The position numbers and the translations under genes are program-made. Under the pieces are notes generated by a model, which saw only the letters and a list, made by a program, of their open reading frames with translations, did not search any database and had not been told where the DNA came from. This document shows, in pieces, positions 22,991 to 31,628 of a DNA stretch of 64,000 nt. Origin of the DNA: Allobranchiibius huperziae (GTDB taxonomy: Bacteria > Actinomycetota > Actinomycetes > Actinomycetales > Dermatophilaceae); contig NZ_JACCFW010000003.1 of NCBI RefSeq assembly GCF_013410455.1, positions 1 to 64,000 of the forward strand. Direction: 5' to 3'. Positions within the stretch are counted from its first letter, which is position 1, and each line of letters begins with the position of its first letter.

Positions 22991-23024
22991 AAAACCCCCG
23001 CACGCATCTGCGTGCGGGGGTTTT
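22991..23024. terminator. Strong bidirectional terminator
   Basis: AAAACCCCCGCACGCA (22991-23006) and TGCGTGCGGGGGTTTT (23009-23024) form a perfect 16-bp stem with a 2-nt centre, with A-run and T-run at the base. It separates the LPVTG gene from the oppositely oriented reductase gene. Confidence 0.9.
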
Positions 23025-23091
23025 CTCATTCGCTTACACCCAGGTGGGTCGCACAGCCTGGATCAGGCTTGCTCATTACGCCAGGACTAGC

Positions 23092-23787
23092 TCAGACGCC
23101 GCCACTGACGTAGAGCGTCTGTCCGGTTACGTAGGTCATGCCGGCGTAGTCGATGATCGCGGAAGCGATCTCGTCCTCGTGCGCGATGCGGTGCATGGGG
23201 ATGCCGTCTTTCATTCGCTCGATGACCGCTGGTGGCGCCGCGTTGAGCATGTCGGTGTCGGTCGCGCCCGGCGCTAGGGCGTTGATGCGGATACCGCGTG
23301 CAGCTCCTTCACGGGCGGCCGACCGCACGAAGCCTTCAAGCCCGGCCTTGCTGGCGGTGTAGTTGCTTTGCGCGGTCTGGCCCACCTTGGCGCCGGTGGA
23401 GGAGAGCAGGACGATCGAGCCCTTACGGGCACGCCACATGCCCTTCCAAGCGTTTCGGACAACGTTGATCGGTCCGATGAGGTTGGTCTCGATGACCTCG
23501 CGGACTTCTTCGTCGGACATCCGGATGAGGAAGTTGTCACGCGTGATGCCCGCGGTGACGACTAGGACGTCCAACGGGCCGTGTGCCTCGACGGCGGCGG
23601 CGAGAGCCGCTTGAACACTGGCGTTGTCAGTGACATCGGCTTCGAGGCCTAGCACCCCTTCGGGGACGGTGCCACCTGCGCGTCGAGTGCCCGCGACGTG
23701 GTGGCCAGCCTCCTGGTATTTGCGCGCTGTGGCGCGTCCGATGCCCCGACTGGCGCCGAACACGAGGACTGAAAGCGATTCACCCAT
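23092..23787 (-). CDS. Short-chain dehydrogenase/reductase, FabG-like
   Basis: A 231-aa classical SDR. The cofactor motif GASRGIG is at the N-terminus, then the TAG strand and N in ETNLIG, the catalytic Ser in LLSSTGAK and the Tyr/Lys pair in NYTASKAG. The C-terminal GQTLYVSGGV matches 3-oxoacyl-ACP reductases and acetoacetyl-CoA reductases. Arg residues after strand 2 (GTRRAGG) suggest NADPH preference. It would reduce a beta-keto substrate or run the reverse alcohol oxidation; the substrate is not readable. ATG 23787 is chosen over GTG 23796. Monocistronic. Confidence 0.85.
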   Translation of the reverse strand: MGESLSVLVFGASRGIGRATARKYQEAGHHVAGTRRAGGTVPEGVLGLEADVTDNASVQAALAAAVEAHGPLDVLVVTAGITRDNFLIRMSDEEVREVIETNLIGPINVVRNAWKGMWRARKGSIVLLSSTGAKVGQTAQSNYTASKAGLEGFVRSAAREGAARGIRINALAPGATDTDMLNAAPPAVIERMKDGIPMHRIAHEDEIASAIIDYAGMTYVTGQTLYVSGGV

Positions 23788-23859
23788 GGCCGCCACACTA
23801 GAGCGCTAGATCGGCTCATACGATCGAGGTTTGGTGGGGAAACGAGGGGTGAGCAGGTA

Positions 23860-24918
23860 GTGCCAGCAAAGGTGGACGTCGAGAACGAGTGGGTCCTTAT
23901 CGACCCGACAGGTTCACTGCTTGCGGTGGGGGATACCCCCTACAAGGCGGTGAGCCCGCAGGGAATTCTGGCTCCCCAGGGTCGCCGGCTGCTGCTGCCA
24001 GCTATCGAGGAGGTCATTGCCTCGGGCAACCCGGTAGAGCACCTGACCGACGGTGTTGTTGTGCGAGCCCTGCCGATCGTGACGGCCAAAACTGGGTCGC
24101 TGACAGCAGTGCATGCGATTTATCGCGCCCAGCACGAAGCTGAGCGCGACCGGCCCATCGTGGGCTGCTGGGAGTGGGAACTGGAGAACGTCCACGCCGA
24201 GCGGGCGATCCACATCTACTGGGACGACGCCATGTTCAAGCTCTACGAGCTGGACCGCACAGACCCCGAATTTGCTGACCTGACCAGCGGCGCAACTCCG
24301 ATGCCGGCATGGTTGAACAACCTCATCGCGTTCGAGCATCGCGCCGAGATGTACACCTACCTCGACCAGTGGATCCATAGCCCCGGCAACAAGGTGCCGA
24401 TTTTTCGGTACCACATCATGACCGGCCGGGGTGAAGCCCAGCCGTCGACAAAGCAGCTGCGGTTTGCTGGCGACGGAGAGCGAGTGGGGGACACCCTGTG
24501 GCTGCGTGGGATCACTCATGAAGCTCCCGAGGGTGACGGACACGTTATCCCCGACTTCATCGAAGTGCGATCCGAAGATCTGTTACGCGCCGCCTTCGAC
24601 CTCACCGACGCCGCTCTCGCCGCGATCGACACCCGAACGTGGTCGCTGTACATGTGGTCAAAGGCCCAATGGGTAAAGGCACGGCTTACTGCCCCCGGAA
24701 ACGGTTCATTGCTGAACCTGTTGAAGCTCGACGACCTGGGCGCGGTCCAGTCGTACCTTGCCGCGGCCGCGAAGACGCCCGCTGTCGCGGAGACCCCGAT
24801 CGTGGCGCGTTTTCAAACCGAGGCGGGTGATTACGAACCGTTCCTCATCCGGGCGAGCGGCGTCGACGCGGGAACGGTCAAAGGGCGGTTCGTGCTGTGC
24901 CGCATCACCCCCGGTTGA
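23860..24918 (+). CDS. PAS-like sensor-domain protein, possibly Rv3651-related
   Basis: A 352-aa soluble protein. Its N-terminus (VENEWVLIDPTGSLLAVGD, then ILAPQGRRLLLPAI) resembles the N-terminal domain of the actinobacterial Rv3651 group. The middle (VGCWEWELENVHAERA, then IYWDDAMFKLYELDR) has the PAS-domain pattern. A further GAF/PAS-like part runs to the end. No kinase, cyclase or HTH domain is attached, so it would signal through protein contact. GTG 23860 follows GAGCAGG. Function is unknown; family assignment is tentative. Confidence 0.5.
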   Translation: MPAKVDVENEWVLIDPTGSLLAVGDTPYKAVSPQGILAPQGRRLLLPAIEEVIASGNPVEHLTDGVVVRALPIVTAKTGSLTAVHAIYRAQHEAERDRPIVGCWEWELENVHAERAIHIYWDDAMFKLYELDRTDPEFADLTSGATPMPAWLNNLIAFEHRAEMYTYLDQWIHSPGNKVPIFRYHIMTGRGEAQPSTKQLRFAGDGERVGDTLWLRGITHEAPEGDGHVIPDFIEVRSEDLLRAAFDLTDAALAAIDTRTWSLYMWSKAQWVKARLTAPGNGSLLNLLKLDDLGAVQSYLAAAAKTPAVAETPIVARFQTEAGDYEPFLIRASGVDAGTVKGRFVLCRITPG

Positions 24919-25057
24919 GCAAGTTCGTGACCCGGGCCTGTCCGTCGTGCGTGCTAGCGTTGAGATCGACTTGAACCCCTCATACCGGTCGGTGTAGGCG
25001 GTGTCACTGAGCAGCTGTCCAGCTCTTCACTCACACCCCTAGCCAAGGAAGCCCGGT

Positions 25058-26032
25058 ATGACGTCTGACTGGCAGATCACCGAAGTCGCCACTGGCATTC
25101 ACTTCGTCGAAGGTCCGGCCTCGAATTGGGTCATCCTGATCGACGGTGACGCAACCGCTCTCATCGACTGTGGGTACCCGGGTGACTGGACTGCGCTGAC
25201 GGCCTCGCTTGCCGCGGCGGGCAAGCACCCGGACGACGTAGACCAGCTGCTCGTCACCCACGCCCACGCCGACCACATCGGCTCGGCGGAGCGCCTGCGC
25301 CGGGATCACGGAACCGAAGTGATCGCGTGCGGTCCGGAGGCGCAACACGCACGCCGGACGGTCCTTCACCAGGTCACCAAGGCCGAAGTTGAAGCGCAGG
25401 CGGCTGACCCCCTCGTGCGGGTCTGGATGGACCACGCGATCGCGGCCGGCGGCCTCGGAGATGTCGCTGTTGCCAAGGTAACGGAAGTGCCGCCAGGAGC
25501 AGCGATTGCCGCGGCCCACAGGCCAATCCCTCACCTGCTGCCCGGGCACACGCCGGGACACACGGTGTACGAGCTGCCGGAGGCGCAGGTGGTCGTGGTG
25601 GGGGACGGACTCGTCAGCGGTCACGCCATCAGCAAGCATCAGGGGCCGCAGATGCTGCACCCGATGTTCCACACCGACCCCCTGATGGCGGAGCGAAGCC
25701 TGGAGCGGCTGTCCGCGCTACCGGGCGAGGTCGTGCTTCCCGGGCACGGCCCGGCGATGCAATGCAGCCCAGCGGCGGCGGTGGCGGCCGTCCGCGGAAC
25801 GCGGACGCTGACGGGGGCGCCCGGTCGACACTCGAGCCCGACGCCAGACGGGCAGCAAACCGCGCAGAGCGCGCCCGCGCGCTCCGTGGGGAGCTCGACG
25901 ACCGATGAAGTTGCCGAGGTGCTGCGTGAATGGCTCAGCTCGGCAGGTGTCCCATGTGAGGCACGCGGTCGTGTACTGCAGGAGATTGCTTGCCGTCAGG
26001 CCAGTGGTTCGCGCTGGTCGTCCGCGTCGTAG
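25058..26032 (+). CDS. MBL-fold metallo-hydrolase
   Basis: A 324-aa protein. The metallo-beta-lactamase metal sites are complete: HAHADHIG, the His in LLPGHTPGHT, the Asp in VVVVGDGLV and the final His in VLPGHGPAM. The layout is that of glyoxalase II-like or lactonase-like hydrolases. Residues after about 245 form a Ser/Thr/Pro linker and a short helical domain (DEVAEVLREWL) resembling the winged-helix tail of LACTB2-like proteins. The last 37 bp overlap the oppositely oriented HTH gene. ATG 25058 has AAGGAAG upstream. Confidence 0.85.
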   Translation: MTSDWQITEVATGIHFVEGPASNWVILIDGDATALIDCGYPGDWTALTASLAAAGKHPDDVDQLLVTHAHADHIGSAERLRRDHGTEVIACGPEAQHARRTVLHQVTKAEVEAQAADPLVRVWMDHAIAAGGLGDVAVAKVTEVPPGAAIAAAHRPIPHLLPGHTPGHTVYELPEAQVVVVGDGLVSGHAISKHQGPQMLHPMFHTDPLMAERSLERLSALPGEVVLPGHGPAMQCSPAAAVAAVRGTRTLTGAPGRHSSPTPDGQQTAQSAPARSVGSSTTDEVAEVLREWLSSAGVPCEARGRVLQEIACRQASGSRWSSAS

Positions 26033-26529
26033 GTGATCGCCTCGATGACAGCTTCCTGCTCTTGGTGCGTCATAGAACGGAACTGTGTGACTGCCTGAAC
26101 GACGCGGTCGTTTGCGGTTGAAGGGGTGTCCAGAGCGCGGCGTATCGCCTGGCGCACAGCAGGATCGGTGAAGTACAGCAGCGGCTTGCCTAAGACCTCG
26201 GCAAGGTTCGCCATGAGCATCGTGGTCGGTGCTGCGTTGCGGCCATTACACAGCTGACGAAAGTGAACCGACGACAACGGAGTTCCGAGGTTCGTGACCT
26301 CGACGGCGATCCGATCGTTGGTCCAGTTACCTTCTGGATGAGCCCTGCGCAGATCATCGGTGGCTTCCTTGAGCGCATCGCTGAGCCCAGGGATGTCACG
26401 CGACACCACAATCGCCCTCCGTCGACGTCTCAACACGACGAGCGGAGCCAGGTCCGTCGTCTCGGCCAGGTCCCAACCGTAGGGGGTGACCTCATCACTC
26501 GCCATGCCAGGTGCGCCTCTCGCCATCAT
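25996..26529 (-). CDS. XRE-type helix-turn-helix regulator
   Basis: A 177-aa protein. Residues about 45-140 form an actinobacterial XRE domain: NWTNDRIAVEVTNLG, SSVHFRQLCNGRNAAPTTMLMANLAEVLG, then PLLYFTDP. This resembles EspR-like and mobile-element regulators. The helical C-terminus (FRSMTHQEQEAVIEA) probably dimerises. It is transcribed divergently from the conjugation operon 115 bp away and is its likely regulator. Several in-frame starts exist (26529, 26526, 26505). Confidence 0.75.
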   Translation of the reverse strand: MMARGAPGMASDEVTPYGWDLAETTDLAPLVVLRRRRRAIVVSRDIPGLSDALKEATDDLRRAHPEGNWTNDRIAVEVTNLGTPLSSVHFRQLCNGRNAAPTTMLMANLAEVLGKPLLYFTDPAVRQAIRRALDTPSTANDRVVQAVTQFRSMTHQEQEAVIEAITYDADDQREPLA

Positions 26530-26576
26530 TCAACAAGCATCGTGCCAAAACAGAGTGTTTGCGCTGTGCCTACTTA

Positions 26577-26591
26577 ATGATATTTAATCAT
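26577..26591. promoter_or_regulatory. AT-rich inverted repeat in the conjugation operon promoter region
   Basis: ATGAT ATTTA ATCAT, a 15-bp palindrome in an otherwise GC-rich spacer between the XRE gene and the conjugation operon. It is a plausible operator or part of a promoter shared by the two units. Confidence 0.45.
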
Positions 26592-26644
26592 CGCAGCGTC
26601 GCAGATGCGACTAACTGGCAGCTATACGGGGCGGGGTCAGAGCG

Positions 26645-28357
26645 ATGGGGAAGACGTTTGATCCATCGGTGGTGCCGGTCTACCCCAAGGTGCGGCTGAG
26701 TCTGGTCCGTGGCCAGGTCACGGTGGATGACGAACCGGTGACGGTCCCGCCGGGGATGACGCCGCAAGAGGCCGGGGTGCAGGTCGTTGCGGCTCGTGCC
26801 GCGGCACGGGAGGGGGCCATCCAGGCAATACAGGCGGTCGCTTCAGACGAAGCCGGAAACACGTGGCGCATGGTCATCGACGCCGACGGGCGGGTGTGGC
26901 CGCTCACCGAGTCAGGGGCCTCTGCATCAACGGATGGGTCGACGTCTCGGAACGGTCAGAAGCGGACCGGGGTGCGCGTTGCGGTGCTGGGCACGGCGGT
27001 GGTCCTGGTCGGCGGCGGAATCGCTGGCATCGTGGTCGCGCACCACGGTGAAGCCCCAGCTCCGCATGCCGCGGTGACGCGCACGGTGACGCCGTCGGCG
27101 ACGCCGACGGAGCTGCCGGTGGCCGCTCCGGTGGGCTGGTCTCCGCAGGCCGCCTGGTCCTCTGCGGCCGTGGCCTCGGTCGATGCCTCCCAGCAGACAG
27201 CCTCACCGGTGGCGGTGGGCGGCCGGTCGATCTACGCCGTAACCACCCACGGCAACGGTGACCTGGCCCTCAGCGCGTTGAGCGCACGGACCGGCGCCCC
27301 GGTGTGGAGCAAGGACCTTGCGGGGTCCTCGGTCACGACCGGCCCGACCCTGGGCCGTGTTGCGGGGGTTTCGGTGGTGATGGTCGCCACCGACACAGAC
27401 GTGAGCGCCTGGTCGATGACCGGACAGCGGTTGGGGGACTGGCCCGTCCCCGCGTCAGGCACCGACACGACGGTGCTGCTGACGCCTGCGGGACCGATCA
27501 TTCCCCGGTCACAGACCACCGTCTCCATCGTGGGCCTGGGCGGGAAGCTGGTCACGCGTGCGCTGCCCCCGGGTGGGCATGCGGTCGCGATTTTGCCCAA
27601 GGACACGCTGCTGGCCACCGACACCGGCGGGCACGCGTGGAAGGTCACCTCGCCGACAGTGGCAGGTAACCCGATCACGTTGCCGGCCCCGAAGGGCTGG
27701 ACCGGCGGGACGACAGTCGCAGTTACTGAGACGACGTTGATCCAGCAGTGGACGCCCGCGAAGGCCACCAGTACCGGGACGGTGGTGCTGCGCGCGACTG
27801 CTCTGAATGGGTTGCGCGCAGGGTGGACGACGGGGTCGATCGACACCCAGAACGCGGCCTCGCCGCTGCTGATGTCGCCGTCGGGGACGGTCGGGGTGCT
27901 GGGGTCTTCGGTGGTCGATTTGCGCACCGGTGGGTTGCACTCATTACCCGCGGGCTGGACTACGCAGTTGGCCGGCGATCAAGTCATCTGGTGCACCAAC
28001 GCTGACCAGCAGACCGTTGCCGCCACGACAACGGGTGTGCCTCTGGGCGGTGCCAGCACCGGCACGACGTCAAACCTGAACAACGCGAACGGTTCCACGG
28101 ATCCGGTGATCCCGGCCGGTGTCGTGGGCACCTCGGCGCTGGTCATCGGGTCGGCTGACGACACGCCCCGCCTGTACTTGCTGCCGAGCACCACCGCGAC
28201 GGGATCTGCGACGGCCTCGACGCCGTCGAGCGTGCCGTCGACAACCGTGGCGCCCGCCCCGAGCACACCGGCGAAGAAACTGACCACAAAGACGACCAAG
28301 AAGCCCGCGTCGTCGAAGAAGACATCGGCGAAGACCTCCACTGCGGGTGGGAAATAG
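26645..28357 (+). CDS. Conjugation-operon membrane protein with beta-propeller domain
   Basis: A 570-aa protein, first gene of the transfer operon. Residues 13-85 form a small domain also present at the start of the ATPase at 30198. A single transmembrane helix follows at about 116-136 (VAVLGTAVVLVGGGIAGIVVA). Residues 165-520 are an extracytoplasmic PQQ-like beta-propeller (repeats of the type LALSALSARTGAPVWSKDL). The C-terminus is a Ser/Thr/Lys-rich tail (KTTKKPASSKKTS). It probably scaffolds the transfer channel outside the membrane. Confidence 0.7.
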   Translation: MGKTFDPSVVPVYPKVRLSLVRGQVTVDDEPVTVPPGMTPQEAGVQVVAARAAAREGAIQAIQAVASDEAGNTWRMVIDADGRVWPLTESGASASTDGSTSRNGQKRTGVRVAVLGTAVVLVGGGIAGIVVAHHGEAPAPHAAVTRTVTPSATPTELPVAAPVGWSPQAAWSSAAVASVDASQQTASPVAVGGRSIYAVTTHGNGDLALSALSARTGAPVWSKDLAGSSVTTGPTLGRVAGVSVVMVATDTDVSAWSMTGQRLGDWPVPASGTDTTVLLTPAGPIIPRSQTTVSIVGLGGKLVTRALPPGGHAVAILPKDTLLATDTGGHAWKVTSPTVAGNPITLPAPKGWTGGTTVAVTETTLIQQWTPAKATSTGTVVLRATALNGLRAGWTTGSIDTQNAASPLLMSPSGTVGVLGSSVVDLRTGGLHSLPAGWTTQLAGDQVIWCTNADQQTVAATTTGVPLGGASTGTTSNLNNANGSTDPVIPAGVVGTSALVIGSADDTPRLYLLPSTTATGSATASTPSSVPSTTVAPAPSTPAKKLTTKTTKKPASSKKTSAKTSTAGGK

Positions 28358-28359
28358 CC

Positions 28360-29493
28360 GTGGGCGGCAAGGGCATCGGGGGAGCGGTGCTGGGTGTGGC
28401 CGCGATTCCGGTGATGGTTGTCGTCGCCGTCTCCGGCGCTGCACCGACGCCCCCCACAGCTCCAGGCGGCGGGCTCAACAGTGCTGGAATCCCGGCCGAC
28501 CTGGTTCCGCTGATCCAGGCTGCCGGGACGGTCTGTGCGGGCATCACCGCACCGGACATTGCCGCTCAGCTGAAAGCGGAATCCAACTTCAACCCCAACG
28601 CCACCAGCTCGGTCGGTGCGCAGGGGATCGCGCAGTTCATGCCCGGCACGTGGAAGACGTGGGGGCAGGACTACAACCACAACGGCACCAACTCACCCCT
28701 GGACCCCGGGGACGCGATCCCGGCGCAGGCGCACTTCATGTGCGCGCTCTACGCCCAGGTCAGCTCGCTGCTCAAAGCGGGCGCGGTGAAGGGTGACCCG
28801 AACGATCTGGCGTGGGCGGCGTACAACGCCGGCCTGGGCGCGGTGCAGGCCGCCGGCGGTGTCCCACAGAACGGGCAGACCCCGGCCTACATCGCGAACA
28901 TTCGCAAGTTCCTGGCTCAATTCACCCTGCCCGGTGGTGGGTTGGCCGCCGGTGCGTCCCTGGCGCAGACGGTGCTGGCGTACGCGTGGCACACCAACCA
29001 GGGCCAGGACCACCTCGCGCAGATGCCGCAGTACGCCGCCGCGGTCAAGGCCGCAGAGACCAGCGGTCACTTCTACGCCCACCAGATCGGGGAAGTCCCG
29101 ATCGGCCGCCCGGAAGGGGATCACTGCTCCGCGACCGTGTCGCTGATCGCGACGACCGCGGTTGACCCGACCTACAACGACAGCGGTCTGCTCGCCCAGG
29201 GCGCGGGGTTCGTCCCGGTCCAGGAGGCCTGGCTGGCCGCGCACTGGCAAGCCCTCGGCTCCGCGTCGTCCCTCAGCCTGTCCCAGCTGCGCCCTGGTGA
29301 CATCGGGATCAGCAACGGCGGGGGCCTGACCCACGTGTGGATGTACGTCGGGTCCATTCCGGGGTTCACAGGCAACTTCGTTGAGGGCTCCTACGGCTAC
29401 GGCTCCCACGTGGGGTTCGCGCCCCAGGCTCGCCAGTCCTCCACCGTGCTCTACGCCGGTCACCCGAACGCCGTCTACTACCGGAAGAAGTGA
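28360..29493 (+). CDS. VirB1-like lytic transglycosylase with C-terminal peptidase-like domain
   Basis: A 377-aa exported protein. An N-terminal signal-anchor (VLGVAAIPVMVVVAVSGAA) precedes the SLT goose-lysozyme fold: catalytic Glu in AQLKAESNFNP, then SSVGAQGIAQFMPGTW and LAWAAYNAG. After a Gly/Ala linker the C-terminal domain shows DHCSATVSLIA and LRPGDIGISNGGGLTHVWMYVG, a Cys/His arrangement like NlpC/P60 or CHAP amidases. It would locally open peptidoglycan for the transfer apparatus. GTG 28360 is 2 bp after the previous stop. Confidence 0.85.
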   Translation: MGGKGIGGAVLGVAAIPVMVVVAVSGAAPTPPTAPGGGLNSAGIPADLVPLIQAAGTVCAGITAPDIAAQLKAESNFNPNATSSVGAQGIAQFMPGTWKTWGQDYNHNGTNSPLDPGDAIPAQAHFMCALYAQVSSLLKAGAVKGDPNDLAWAAYNAGLGAVQAAGGVPQNGQTPAYIANIRKFLAQFTLPGGGLAAGASLAQTVLAYAWHTNQGQDHLAQMPQYAAAVKAAETSGHFYAHQIGEVPIGRPEGDHCSATVSLIATTAVDPTYNDSGLLAQGAGFVPVQEAWLAAHWQALGSASSLSLSQLRPGDIGISNGGGLTHVWMYVGSIPGFTGNFVEGSYGYGSHVGFAPQARQSSTVLYAGHPNAVYYRKK

Positions 29494-30149
29494 CGATGAC
29501 CAGCTCGCGCACCTCTGTAGCGATCGCCATCGCGATCGGCGCCTTCGCACTGTCTGGGTGTGCCAACAAGGGCGCCAAGACCCCGGTGACGGTCACCGTC
29601 ACCCCGTCACACGCCGTGACCTCGTCGACGAGCAGCTCGTCGACGCCGACCATCCCGACCACGACCCTTCCCGCCGGGCGGGCAGGTACTCCGCGCGGGG
29701 GAGCGCCGAATCTCGGCGGGGTGAACCAGCAGGACGCGTCGGCGGTCGCGGCGGCAGTGATGCAGGTGTTTGCCACCCAGGACACCGCGATCGACACCAC
29801 CACGTTGGACGCGGAGCGCCGCGCGTCCGCCCTGTTGGGTTCGCCGCTGCTGCAGGCCGTACGAGCCCCGTTGTCCGGCAACGGGGGCGGGGGAGCGGCC
29901 TGGACCGTCCTGACGGCGCACCACGGGTTCACCACCGCCAGCGCCAAGACCGTCCCGATGAGCGACGTTCCGGATCAGACCGGCGACAGCCCCACCCTCG
30001 CCGTCCGCCAGGTCGACGTCACCACCACCGGGCACGGCACCGCCGGCTGGACCAGCAAGCCCACCGCGGCGGTGTGGATCGTGACCTGCCGCCGCGCAGC
30101 CGCAACCGGGCCGTGGCGGGTCACCCAGGTCTACGACCAGACCCCTTAA
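29490..30149 (+). CDS. Conjugation-operon lipoprotein
   Basis: A 219-aa protein. Signal peptide with lipobox LSGC at about residues 21-24 (AIAIAIGAFALSGC), a Thr/Ser/Pro linker, then a globular domain resembling the conjugation-protein NTF2-like fold (AAAVMQVFATQD, ending WRVTQVYDQTP). The GTG overlaps the previous stop in a GTGA junction; ATG 29496 is an alternative. It probably joins the extracytoplasmic part of the channel. Confidence 0.7.
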   Translation: MTMTSSRTSVAIAIAIGAFALSGCANKGAKTPVTVTVTPSHAVTSSTSSSSTPTIPTTTLPAGRAGTPRGGAPNLGGVNQQDASAVAAAVMQVFATQDTAIDTTTLDAERRASALLGSPLLQAVRAPLSGNGGGGAAWTVLTAHHGFTTASAKTVPMSDVPDQTGDSPTLAVRQVDVTTTGHGTAGWTSKPTAAVWIVTCRRAAATGPWRVTQVYDQTP

Positions 30150-30197
30150 CCAGCCCGGCTCACTCACAGACCAGCAGGACCACGACGGGAGAGGCAC

Positions 30198-31628
30198 ATG
30201 ACACAGAACACCCAGCACACCTCGAGCGAGGCCACCGGCACGCCTCGGATGCTGATCATTGGGGAGGGTCAGTTCATCCTCGACGGGCAGGTCGTCCCCG
30301 TCGCTGGCGGCAGTAGTGTCCACCAGGCCGCGATCACGCACATCGCCTCTCAGACGAGCGGTGTGGTGCAGGTGACCGCCGTCGATGACGGGGGCACCCA
30401 ACAGCTGCAGGTCGGTCCCGACGGAACCGTCACGTCCGTTGGGACCGCACCTGTCCTGCCAGCCGCCAGGACGCAGGCGGGGCCTGCGGTTGCCCCCCAA
30501 GTGCCGCCGCAGGCCCCTGGCGGGACTGTATCGGCCACCTCGGCTGGGGCCGAATCGGCATCGGGGGCAACGCAGGAAGCGCCGCGGACGGGCGCGGCGC
30601 GTACACCGTACACAGAGCCGGTCGGACAGTCGGTCGCCGCAGTGTCAGCACCGGAGGTCCCACAGTCGCGTGCGGAGCGACGCGCGTCGGTGACGTTCCT
30701 GCCGGGCGCGGATGAGGCGTTTTCTGGGATGACGACGCCGACCAAGGTCGGCGGCTGGCACGGGTTTCTGCAGAGCATCGGCCTGAAGAAACGAGTCGAG
30801 GGACCGACCCCGGAGCAGATCACCGAGCGGGCGGAGCTACGGGCGATCTCCCAGCACTGGGCCGGGCCGCGGACGATCGGAATCGTCAACCCCAAGGGCG
30901 GTGCGTGCAAGACCCCGACGACGGTGCTGCTGGCGGCCATGTTCGCCCGCTGGGGCGGCGCGGGGTGCTTGGCATGGGACAACAACGAGACCCGCGGAAC
31001 GATGGGTTGGCGCACCGAAGAAGGGCCCCACGAGGCCCACGTGCGCGACCTCCTCGGCGCAGCCGACGAGCTGATGCGCCCCGAGGCCCGTGCAGCGGAC
31101 CTGGCGGCGTACGTGCATCACCAGACCGAGGACAAGTTCGACGTGCTGCGGTCCAACCCGCACTCCATCGCACCCGAAGAACGTCTGACCACCGCGGACT
31201 TCGATGCACTGCACCGGGTCGCCTCGCGGTACTACCGGCTGGTCTTCATCGACTCCGGCAACGACGAGTCCGCGGCGAACTGGTTGCGGATGATCGAGCA
31301 CACCGACCAACTGGTCGTGGCCACCACCACCCGTCCCGATCACGCCGAGGCCGCCCGGCTGGTGCTGGACGACCTGCGCAAGCAGAACGACGCCGCTGCG
31401 CAGCTAGCCGACGACGCGGTCGTAGTGGTCGCCCACGCCGACCAGGAAGAGGCGCCCAGCGCGGAGTACCTGGCCCGCTTCGAGGCGTTGGCCCGTGCCG
31501 CGGCACCGATCCCGTACGACCCAGGGATGCGTGCAGCGCACCTGCGCCTGGACGGGCTACGCCCCGACACCCAGGTCGCGTGGCGGCACGCCGCCGCGTT
31601 GGTCGCCGACGGGCTGGGTCGCCGGTGA
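30198..31628 (+). CDS. MinD/ParA-like ATPase of the conjugation operon
   Basis: A 476-aa protein. Residues 13-75 form the small N-terminal domain shared with the propeller protein. A linker of about 100 residues (Pro/Ala/Thr) follows. Residues 210-470 form a MinD/ParA ATPase: the altered Walker A NPKGGACKTPTT, CLAWDNNETRGTMG (A'), and LVFIDSGND (Walker B). Cys-Lys-Thr-Pro in the P-loop departs from the usual VGKTT. It may position the transfer machine or partner DNA. ATG 30198 has GGGAGAGG upstream. Confidence 0.75.
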   Translation: MTQNTQHTSSEATGTPRMLIIGEGQFILDGQVVPVAGGSSVHQAAITHIASQTSGVVQVTAVDDGGTQQLQVGPDGTVTSVGTAPVLPAARTQAGPAVAPQVPPQAPGGTVSATSAGAESASGATQEAPRTGAARTPYTEPVGQSVAAVSAPEVPQSRAERRASVTFLPGADEAFSGMTTPTKVGGWHGFLQSIGLKKRVEGPTPEQITERAELRAISQHWAGPRTIGIVNPKGGACKTPTTVLLAAMFARWGGAGCLAWDNNETRGTMGWRTEEGPHEAHVRDLLGAADELMRPEARAADLAAYVHHQTEDKFDVLRSNPHSIAPEERLTTADFDALHRVASRYYRLVFIDSGNDESAANWLRMIEHTDQLVVATTTRPDHAEAARLVLDDLRKQNDAAAQLADDAVVVVAHADQEEAPSAEYLARFEALARAAAPIPYDPGMRAAHLRLDGLRPDTQVAWRHAAALVADGLGRR

